Below, piece by piece: positions 18,778 through 30,700 of a DNA stretch of 64,000 bases (positions are counted from its first letter, which is position 1; the number at the start of each line of letters is the position of its first letter). The stretch covers positions 21,001-85,000 of the forward strand of contig JAQGDQ010000587.1 in the NCBI GenBank assembly GCA_030141605.1, in the 5' to 3' direction. Under the pieces are notes generated by a model, which was not told the DNA's origin, ran no database searches, and worked only from the letters and a program-made list of their open reading frames with translations. The position numbers and the translations under genes are program-made. Source of the stretch: Tubiluchus corallicola. Lineage: Eukaryota; Priapulida; Priapulimorpha; Priapulimorphida; Tubiluchidae.

Positions 18778-21700
18778 CTAAATAAAATCAAAAGGAATTT
18801 TAGAGACATCATTTAAAGGACAAGAAACGTATCTGAAGTGGGTTTTAAAAAAATCGCCTTAAGAAATTATATTACTTTACAACAATTTTATGCATATGTC
18901 TCACTCGCGTTGAAAGGAATTTTTGTTTGTTTCCATTTTAAATCTCCCGCAATACTGTTCCGACGGCGCCACTTCATGACATCATATACGTGCAACGTAA
19001 ATCAGGGGAAGAAAAGACAATGTTAAATTATGTTCCAAAAAGTTTTCCACACCAATCTATATTACTTAGCATTTCGCTTAACTACTGGAAAGACTTATAT
19101 AAGTGTGCGTGCTAATTGGTAAAATGTCGCTGCCTCACCCTCCAGGGTGCGCCACTCACTTGCCAAAATCTTATTGACAAGATACAGTAATTTAAAATTT
19201 TACTTAATTAGCAACGTGTATGCTACGAATGTTCTGATTATTATTTCAAACTTTACTTAATGTTATCAAAACTTGTTTCAAATGACCTACCACTAAAAAG
19301 GCTGCGACTAACTGTCATCGCGCGAGTTTAAATTTACAAGTTTTATACAGAATCACTGCTGACACAAGCCCTGTATGCAAAAAGGCAGTATGTAAGAGGT
19401 ATAAAATTGCAAAGCAAATTTTTTAAGCTTTATGTAAATGCAGGGTTTTCTTGTGCTTTAAACAAAAACAGGATGATTTTTCACATCCTACCCAATTCTG
19501 AGGTACGGTTAAATGTATGAAATGTAACATCTATCATAATGCTAAGCTTTTCTGATAATTAAATCGTACGGTAAAAACTTAATAAACCCTTTTGCCGTTC
19601 CAGCGATTGACGATGGTGTGGTTAAGATGCATTGGAGTGATGGTTATAGTTAAGACGCGTTGCTGTGGTACACTTAACCTTTAACCGACAGCAAATGCGC
19701 GTGCGCACAACGAAACTGTGATAAGGCTTAGTAATGGTGGGTGAGCCCAACTAGTGATGACATCAGAACTGAATGTAATTTTCAGCAGCATAAAACATTC
19801 CACGAGCGTGTTACACATGTTTGCAAAAGCAAAAATTGAAATACAAAAGTAATATATGCAATTTTGAGACAAATTTTTTAGGTTTTATTTAGGCCCAAAT
19901 TGTACACAGTAATTTATTTGAAGGAAGACAGGATGATTTTTGATATACTGCCCATTTTCAAGTCAAATAAAAACTATACATTTTAATGCAATTAATACTG
20001 CAAAAGCATTTCTGGTAATTAAATTATAGATTAAAAACTTAATTAGTGGTGGGCCAACCCAAGTATTAATGACATCACAAACTAACATAATTGGCAACAG
20101 CAAAAATATTCCATATGCATGTAGCACGTGTTTGTAAAAGCGAAAATTGAAGTAAGCTACTGTAAGAGATTCAATGTGTTGTACTAAAGCTCAGCAAGTT
20201 TTGAAACAAAATTTCAGATTTGCCGCTGTGCTCACGCATGAGCTGTCGAATGTTTGTAGTTCGTCACAAACTAACACATCCGAACTGAGAGATACAGCAC
20301 CTGTTTTTGTGTAATGCATTTCCAAAATACATGCGCTGGTGGCCGTCTATCTAGCAAACGGCGAAATACATGTAACAGTGAAGAACTAGTGGCGCGAATG
20401 AAATTGTGTTTGTGTGGTAGTAACTCTTTCAAGTAAGTCATTTTTGAAAAAAATAGTATGTTTCCTTTCAATATTTTAAAGAGCAGTTTGCCCTGACCTA
20501 CAGTTTAAGATTGGGTCCAGTTTGGTTGTAACACAATTATGCAATCCCACGTCCAGAATGTGATGTATTTACAAAGGCAGGTCACATGATATGATACATT
20601 TTGTTCAAATCTGTCAGTTTGCCAAAATTTGCAATGTAAATTTAAATGCAATGCAACGTTTTGTAAGAGCTTGTTGTTAAGCTAAGTAGTAGCAGATAAA
20701 GTAAATATATCACTGTAACATTGCATTCCAATTTGGTAGTGATTGCTGTTATTAAACTGTGTAGTGTTAAACTGAGAAACTATTATGTTGTCGTACAGAT
20801 GAGCTAAACGAACCACTTTCACACTACGTTTCTGCTGTAATGTTAAAGATTGCAGTTATTAAGCTGTGTAGTACAGTCAATTCTTCTCTGCACCATTTTC
20901 CTGAATGAGGGCTTTCAGTTGAGCCAAAATGCAGCACTTTGAAGATATTCTTCGAATTTGTTACAGTTTACTGTTATTAAATTAACTTCTTTTCTGTACA
21001 ATATTGCTATGCACAGGTCACAGATGAGTGAAAATATGCAACGTTAATGCTATTCTTCCCTTTGTCAGAATGAGTTATTAAATTAAGTAGTATGGTTAAT
21101 TCTTTTCTGTACCTTTTTTCCTATACACAGCTTATAAACGAGCCAAGTTGTGCTAGTTTAATGAAATCTTCACTTTGCCAAGGTTACTGTTATTAAATTA
21201 GTATGGTCATCTCTTCTCTGTAACTCCTCCAGTATATGTCATACAGAGAAACTAACCGTACTACTACTACTACAGCTATTTTTACATTTGGAAGGTATTA
21301 GTTACCTGCAGTTGAGAATTATGACACGGCACTTCCGGTGCAAGTCTCACCTTTCCATTGTGTTTCCCAGGAGTGTCATCTACAGCAGTATTGTAGGGTT
21401 CATCCTGCCGTGATCGTCGGGAGTCTCTCTTCCTCTGAAACTTGGCCCTTTTCGACCTGGAAGCACAACAGTGCAGAACAGTGTAATTAGTCATGCTTTG
21501 TGTGTAACGAATGCTCTTAGGCCGAGAATAAAAATACACGCATATCTCGGTTTGCCGGACCTCGCTTTCACGGATATCGGACAAAATCTGGGCCGTTAAA
21601 AGTCCCGCATACTACGGACACAGTTCGTTGTTACGCGAGTTGACCACTAGTTGGCGGGCCGTCACTTTGTTTACATCAGTGCAACAAAGCAGCGTGTAAC

Positions 21701-24700
21701 GAAACATGTGTAGTTTGGATGTCAGAAGCGGCCCATGCTAGACGTTTTTGAGACAATTGATTCTACATGACGGTGAGTCTAATACACGGTACCTACTCTA
21801 TTAGCTTAGTATCAGTAAATACGGACAATCAACAAATTCGGACCGACGTCTCCCCGCTTTTGACCAGCAAACCGAGATATGAGTGTACTTCTGCTTCCAT
21901 CTAATCGTCCGGGTAACATTTTTTTTATCGCACACCCGGCTGGGAATACTAAACACATATTCATATACTTACGTGCCACAGCCATATAAAATCGTATATT
22001 TTCAGTTTAACAAGCAATGATTATTATAATAGCAAAGTTTCGGCGAAGACGCAGCCATGCTTTTCTTCAGCTAGCTGTCGAACAGCGTTTTGTATGATGC
22101 TGATTATCGCATTGGAGGCCAAAAAGTATCGTATTTTCCAGCAAATCAGCATATTGATGAGTAGTGTTGCCATTTATACTATAATTGTTATAACATATAT
22201 TCATACCATACAAAAAACAGACTATACAATAATCGATAATTATGCGCTGATTTGGTAAAGCGAAACCAATAACTAAAAATCAAAGCTTGAAAAAATGTGC
22301 ATTACAAAAAAATTAAGACATTACTGCTAACCAGTGGGAAATAAATAAACTTTAATTATAATTATTCAGCTTTAAACATTCACATTCACAACTCCTTCAG
22401 GACTGCACCATTCAGAATAGGTTTTATAAGACCTACGACTTTTTTGTTACTGTATGAGCACAGACATAACTAAATGATTACAAATTATGCACTGTTCTAT
22501 TCAGGAGAATCTCGGCTATCCCTTCATGTTATTTGTGTAAACATTTATAAGTGACTTAATTGGATAAAATTACGAAAAAAGCCTTTTTCAAGCACTCAAA
22601 CTTAGTCTATTGAGTAGCTTAGTTTGGTGCACACTTGCATGATCGTACACACTATTTTATGATCGCCTGCTTACTACAGCCCAAATTGCGCAGAGTTCTG
22701 CTGCTATTCCAGGAAAAATCAACTGATCAGCCAAGGTCAAATTAAGGTCGTTTCATCTTTTAACAAGAATTTCTCCTTAAAAACAGAGTAGGAATGAGGA
22801 CAAAGTGTAGCCGAGTGTTGTATCTGGACAGTTAAACTTTTCTGAATTAGCCGATTTCACACAAGTGATACTGTACATTGTTGCAGTGGAAACACTGCAC
22901 TTACTGAAAATTTTTCAATTTATTAGTCAAAAATCGATTTTTAATTTGTCGATGGTGAACAAATGCATTTTATATCTAATTTTGCATGAAAATCCCTTGT
23001 GTGTGAAGTAGAAACCTACAAAAATATCAAATATAATGTAATCAGTGCTTAGTGAGAGAGTTTTTCATGAATCCATGCAAAATACAGCAAACGCTTACGG
23101 TCCTGAAGGAGTTAATATACAACAAATAGTATTCTTATATTACTGCACCTGCAAGACAAAAACAAAGTTTTTTTCTGGACGGGCCTTACAAAGACAGGCA
23201 GGAGAGCTGTTAACGAACTAACATTTTTTTTACAAAACTGCAACTGTTCTTCCAGGAACAGGAAATGCAATCCCAACCCGAAATCTTCATAATTTCAAAT
23301 TTTAAACCGAAACTCGTTTAGATTTTTCTCAGAAAACATACATCTAATAAACTTTTCATACCTTGATTTATACCAAGCGAGAACGAAGACACCTACAAGA
23401 ACTAGCAGTCCTATTATCAAAGCCGTTGCCGTTATCACTCTGTCCCTGTACTGCTCCTCTTTGCCTAGAAAAATGTGCACGTAAATGAGAAAAACAGAAC
23501 GAAGAAGTCTTTCCTTCCAAGAATGTGAGAGTATGTCTCTTGCAACTGTAAAATCGCAATCGGATGGAGTCTTGCATCCTTGTAGAATTTCATTTACAAA
23601 TATTTAAACTGATTAGTGGCAGCTCGTAGCTAAAATTACTGGGGGTGCTGGTTGAGAAAAAATTTTGTCACTGTTTTAATTCTGTGTGAAACGAAACAAT
23701 TTTAATGTTTTCGAAATTGTAATTTTAAACAAACAAACACATGAAACCTTATACATAAACTTGATGAAATCCAGAACAAAATTAATATTGTTTTGCTTAG
23801 GAATGACAGCCTAAATTGTCGCAGTTCAACAATATGCCAGTCCACGGCTTTTAAGCACGAGTCAAACTGACATGTACTTAGCCGCATGCGCACAACAGCC
23901 AAACACCACGTTGCTTGAGCCGTGGAGCAAACACTACTACCCTCACATGCTCTGGACTGTACAAGTACAAAGAAAGAACTAAAGAAAAAAGAGAAAAAAG
24001 ACTTATTATATTGAATATTATCGATAATAATGAGTGAAAGTAGGGGGTGCTGCAGTTCCACAGTACCTATACACGAGCCGCCACTAAAACTGATAAAAAT
24101 TGTCACTCAGTACAGACTGCTCGTTATTTGAAAGATACAATTTAGTGAACACTAAATGACTTTACATTAAAATTTTAACGAAATTAAAAGCAGGAAATAT
24201 TTATTTACTATCTCATAATAACAATTAAGAAAATTAAAGTTGTTAGTTTCTAAATTTAAACTATTCTTAGATCAAAATCTCATGACATAAGAATTTTGCA
24301 TGCACTGCAATTTATCATTCGTGTGAAATAACTAAAATGAGTTTTTTCGTCAGATTTTGCTTCACAGATTTCAGTTAACAAACAATTGACTTGTGATTTA
24401 AGTGTGAAATTGCTGCAAATACTAACATGGGAAATCTTTACAGAAAATTAATTAAGGAAGGTTCATGACAAAAGTAAAATTTGGTTTATAGGGAACATTC
24501 GAAATTAAGTATCTCAGCCCAGGGTTAACTTTTAAAATCTGAGCACTTTCAGTACCAGCAGGCTATGACGGCATCTTTGCGTCCATCGCGCATAGCAGAA
24601 ATCACTTCATTGTAATCAACTTGCTGTGAATATTTCCCATGCTGTAGCACTTGCAATAAACTCATTTTTCAACCGAAGTGGTATTGACAAGCCATTGGCA

Positions 24701-27700
24701 CAGCAGTGCTTATGATGCAAGTCTTGAAGCATTCTAGATAGAGGCCAGCAAAAAAAATTGCTAAATGCTACCGCATTTGCAGCAAGAAGCCTGCAATAGT
24801 CGATTGTGTGTCAAGCAAACCAAGTGTTTCTAACCCAAAAGGAAGTCTGCTCACAAAATCTGACTACAAAACGCAACTCATTATCAAATTAAAACACGAT
24901 AAAATAAATAGAGCCACCACGATAGTAATCCGCCAAAAATAGTCCAGTAAAGCAACATGCTGAATGATGATTGGTTTGTGAAAAATACTACCTGCCATCG
25001 TACAATTTAAAAATAATCAAAAAAGGTCGAATTGCTAAATATCATTCCAGGAAATCTTTGAAAATAATGTTAGTTGACACAAAGCTTTGCACAGCGGATT
25101 AATACAAAGAGAGAAAATTAATAGCAGTAATGAAGGAGAGATAGATCCAATAACATGCATTAACAACAGCGTGCTTAAACAAGTAAAGAAGCACAGAATG
25201 ATACAAGAAAGGAAAGGTATAACCGCATGCACTATAACTAAACACACATACAAAAGAGGCGACTTTCGTGCGAGGATCTTCAGAGAACTACTTATAAACG
25301 TGCTTGTCCCATTTGCCAAACGTGTGCCATGCACGGTCGCGCCACCTAGTAGTGGACATGCGTTCACACGATGACATCGGCAAGATGTCATGCGACGTAC
25401 GTACTTTTGTAGTCTTGTAATACAAGTATGGGATCCCTATACTCGCAACGGTCGCCACCATACCCAGACTTACACCTGGAGACATGTAACAATGCAATTA
25501 GCAATGCTCATTGTAACACGAATACGTGTTAACAATGTGCAGTTCAGCGTAACAATGCAATAACAATGCTCATTGTTAACAAGTGTTAACAATGTGCAGT
25601 ATAGCGTAAAAATGCAATAACAATGCTCATTGTTTGTTAACAATGTGCAGCACAGCGTAACAATGCAATAACAATGCTCATTGTTAACAAATGTTAACAA
25701 TGCATAGTACAGCGTAGCAATGCATGTTAATTAACACAGTAGAAAAAACATAGGCCTTGTCTTTTTTAGTCCTCAAAACATAATATCGTTTAACCTGGCA
25801 GTTCGTAACAAACGTAATGTATGAAGTACAGGGTGTCTCAAAAGTCGCTAATAATAGTACACTTTGTTTCCTAATTTCATTTTTAAAATTTTCTTCAAAC
25901 TCACAAAGTTGTTGCAAGAATCAAAAGGGGCATTTGGCAATTATTTCTCTATCTTTTTTCACTGGAGTCCCCGTTGCTATGACAATAATAGTAACATTAA
26001 AAATGAGGTACAAAATCTGGCATGAGGTCCTTTGATTGCCAACAGAAGTTCATGGGAAATTCAGATCGCTGTATGGACCGTTTTCTTTCACTATTAACAA
26101 TGTAGATTTTCAACAAAGTGCAGCTCTTCCTCACCACTTTCTCAATGCAAGATACTCGACTTGCCATTGGATTGGTGTGTAGAGCTCTTGAAGTCATTGA
26201 AGAAAGTGTGGAAAATAGCAAAGCTACTACTGCAGCAGATTCTTTTCAGATTTTTGCCTAATTTGACTAACAGGAACAGCCAAAGGTTTTGGCTCATATG
26301 TACCAGTTTTCAAACATTTTACTTTGTAGTCTGAAATATAATAGGAAATGTTAAATGTATAGTACCTTTCGAGACACCCTGTATATTTGTGTCGTTTTGT
26401 TTGCAAATGTTTGCCAAGATGTCATGTTTTGATGACATAACATTAAAAACGCACGATAAAGGCAACTTTAAATATGCCAGGCACAATACAAAAACATGAT
26501 TTTTCTTGTTAATAAAGAAAGCTGAGTTAACTGCCATTAACATGGAGTTTTTGTAAAATATCAAACTCAGGATGAAGCTGAACACTAGTGGCCCATGACA
26601 GTTGACACAGATTTCAAAATTTTCGGATTAGTTAATACCATTAAAACATATTATGACAATACAATCATGTCACAATGATTCATTATGCAATACAGCTTCC
26701 ACCAGGACAAGGCACTCCCCACATAGATAAGCACAAACAGACAAACAGAGAGAACTCCGGGGTGCAAATTCACCCAAAAGCGCACAGGCGTTATACCTCT
26801 GTCGAACACCGGCGAAGGATGTACAGGAATATCCCGCGTTCCACAGCGATTACCAGTCCAACCCTCAGAACAACTGTGTGAATTCATAGTAAATTTGAAC
26901 CATTCAAAAATGACAATTGTACCTTAAGTGAGTTTTTTATTATCTAATTATTGTTTAAATTGGAAGAAAATGCAATTTTGAAGAAGGGAATGTCCCCCAA
27001 AAAACTTTCCACACAAACTTACAATACTTAGAATTACACTTATGTGTTTGAAAGACATATGTACCGTATTTTCCCATGTATAAGAGACCCTTATGTATAA
27101 GAGACCCCTTCAATTTTTAGGCAAAAATTCTGGAAAAAAGTTTTTTGGTAATGAATAACTTTATTCATCATAGAAATCATTAAATTCCTCATCACTCTCA
27201 TCAAAAATATCAACTGGAGTCAGACCTTCAGCAATTCCAGCCAGTTCATCATCAGAGGAGTCACTCTGCTCAAAATTGGCATTGTCCTCTTTTGACATTT
27301 AAAAAAAATAATAACTTACCCGGTACATTAATTTTATCATTAGAATTTAGCCATGGAGAAGATTTATTGAAAGGAAACTATAATTATTCGAAATAAAACA
27401 GTTGTAGAGCACTTATTTCTTTAAAATCATTAGTGTCACAATTTATGCATCTTATTGAAAAGACTTACTCCCATGTATAAGAGACCCCTTATTTTTAAAG
27501 TGAAAATTCTGAGCAAAAAAGGGTCTCTTATACACGGGAAAATACGGTAATTAGAAAAGAAAATTCTTAATAATTTAAAATGTTCACGCTAACCGGTAAA
27601 ACGTCACTGATTCACTATCCCAGTGTGCACTATTGGCCCACCAAAACACATTCTTGATCTTATTAACAATATAATATAATTTAAACTTTAGCTTAGTTAG

Positions 27701-30700
27701 TGAAGTGTGTGCTACGAATGCCCTGATTATTTTTCAAACTTTGCGTAATGCTATCTAAACTTGCTTCAAATGACCTACGATCAAAATTGCTGCGCCTGAC
27801 GGTCATTACGGGAGTTTAAATTTACATGATTTTATACAGCGTTGCTGTTAATAAAAACTCTGTATGCCATAAGACAGTAAGTGGTACAAAATTTTAGGAC
27901 GAAATTTTTTGCTTTAATTCGACAGCAGGGTTTTGTCTTCTACTTAATGTTAATTCATTTATTTCGCAAACTAAACTTTATGCTACATAGAAGTCACACG
28001 TCATAATAATTTAATTAATGGGAGTAGCCTTGTAGCTGTCTACTCTGAGTCCCGGTCCCACCACATCGCTAATATCCCTGTGCTCCCCATTTCTCCAGAT
28101 TTAACGTGTTTTCTTTGTAGGGTACATTAACATTTGTTCCTAAAATTATATTCGCGTATAATCATAAATCGTTTCTACTTTCGAAACTTTTCCAGTAGAT
28201 GGCAGCACCGACCCTATATACTGGTATAATGCTGGATCGTTGTGCATACGTAGCTGAATATACAACATTGGGTGTTGTAAAGGGCACAAATAACTAGCTG
28301 TTAATCAATATCTTACTAATTACCTGCGTTTTGTGCAGACAAAAGAAGCTGCAGTTTCACACCTGTTTAGGCTTATAAAATCAGTTTTAACACTTCTCCA
28401 CTGAACTATTATTGATTTTAGTAGTAGGCATAGTAACTTTACCCCGATCAATACATTCACACATCTACTCGCTAATGTATCATTCACCCGATTTACTTAA
28501 GTAATTTTATGCACAAATAATTGACTAAACCACGTTTATTGTTCTTTTTTAACAGTAAACAAGTAAACAGCAAGTCGACTGTGAGAGCTGGGGATGGGTT
28601 TAAGTATCATGTACTACAAGGGTCAATTTTGGGCCCTTGCTTTTTTTTGGTCTATATCAATGATCTGCCTAACATATCCAGACTGCTCAGTTTTAGATTA
28701 TTTGCAGTCGATACGAAAATATTTTATGCAAATACTACTTTAAATGAAATTCGGAATGTCATAAATGCAGAGATTCCTAAGTTAAGTATGTGTTTTCGCA
28801 CCAATAAATTATCGCTAAACCTAGAAAAACTAGCTATGTTATTTTCAGAGGTAGATCTATTATAAATAGATATAAGAAAATCTTAATGGGTGCAATGTAG
28901 AAGAAAAGGAGTATGTTAAATACTTAGATGTAATTTTAGACAACAAAATGACTTGAAAACAGCCTATAAATCATATAAAGGTAAAACTTGCTTAGTCTTC
29001 TGGCATATTATATAAATTAGGCTTGTATACTCATGTAGAAACTCTTGTAAAAGTTTACTTTGGTATTGTTTATCCTTATCTTTGCTATGGATTATTAAGT
29101 TATGGATCTGCTTTTGCTTTACAAAACAAATGCATTAGAACCAGTTATAAGCTTGGCCTGCGAGTCGTTATCAAATGTACCCGAATCTTTTATCTGGTAC
29201 ACTTAACCTTTGACTTTTCACGACCGTCATCAATCTGTGGAACTGTAAAAAGGCTTATTGCCATAGTAATGTACTGAACTGTGCATTGCTTGTTGTCAAA
29301 CGAAGTGTGAACATAGCTTTAAGTTTTTGGAAAACACAAATGAAAGTGGAACAAGGAAAAAGAAGTAATCTGAAGAGCAAGTTATGGGGGTAAATGGGTA
29401 AAAAGGATAGGAGGGGCAAAGTAATTATGTGAACAAAATTATGGTTGTTGCATTTTACCTGCAAAACATGGGGGATCCAAACTGTGTGTCGGTGACCCGG
29501 TAGCATGTCCCTGAGTTGAGGCAATAATTTACGTAAACTCCGCTACACTTTTCATAATAGCCAACCGAATGATTGTCTGTAAAAAAGAAAAAAGGTCTAT
29601 TCAGAGCTTGGCAAGGTCTGACCATAAAAATGCAGCATGTTTAGTACGGCTCCACACAGCTTCACAGAGCTTAATGAAGCTCAAACCCCTGCAAACTTTA
29701 CAAAACAAATGCATTAGAACCGGTTATAAACAGCCACAATTAACAAATCATAATCACATGTATCATAGCCATATATATCTTAGAGTTAACGAATTGTATC
29801 ACCCCGAATGTCTATTGTTTCTGTACAAATATTATAATGGGCTCCTTCCTCCTACATTTGTCAATTATTTAACTCCTGTTCAACAAATCCATCACTATTT
29901 TACTCATGGAGCTGTTGGTAACTTTTATCCTCTAACCATTCACTCTAGTTACGGTCACTGAAATCCTTCGTATACTGCTATTCAACAATGGACTCAAACT
30001 CCTCCTTGGGCAAAAGAATTTCAATTACAAGGTTTTAAAAACTACATATTTGATTTGTTACTAACTCGTAACCTAACCTGCTAATTAGCGTTTTTAAGAA
30101 CCTCTAATCTCATTTGTCTGTATTGTTACCACTAATTGTCTTTACAACTTTGAGCTAATTTGTATGTATTTCTCTGTCTGCACCATGCATGTACTAGCGC
30201 AGTCTCGGGGTGAGTCCCGAATGCTCAACAGCTCAACACAGTTTCACACAGCTTCTCACGGCTCCACACAGCTTCATACACAGCTTCACACAGCTCCACA
30301 TAGCTTCACATAGGTTGTTATGTTAAAGGCACACCAATGTCTATTAATTGAAGAATTATTCAACAGATGGCATTGCAACTGCCAGAATTAATGGTAGGCA
30401 CAGTACTTTTGACCACGAGACAACGTGGAAATACTACTGACAAAATTCTGTCATCTCTTCATACTGTTTCACAGGTGCATATTCATGCTGAAGAGGTATA
30501 GCCATTTTAAGCTGAAGAGGTTTACCCAGCACATCTTAAGACTAACTTGTTGCTTGTTGACCTACTCATTAACATAAGGATTAGTCTATTCACACAAACA
30601 ATGTTTGGTAGATTTCCAAGAAAGGGGTTTACTTAGCTTATTCATATACATTTTTACACAACGTTTGCGCTGAAAAACATTTCTGGAACATTGCCAAAAA

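Larger units (their letters stand above)
26985..27960 (+). repeat. dispersed repeat F2, copy B, interrupted by a MITE
   Basis: Starts near 'aaaactttccacacaaactta' and continues after the 27064-27547 insertion with 'gctaaccggtaaaacgtcac', 'gtgtgctacgaatgccctgatt' and 'gggagtttaaatttac'. The copy at 19025 shows the uninterrupted order. Confidence 0.65.
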
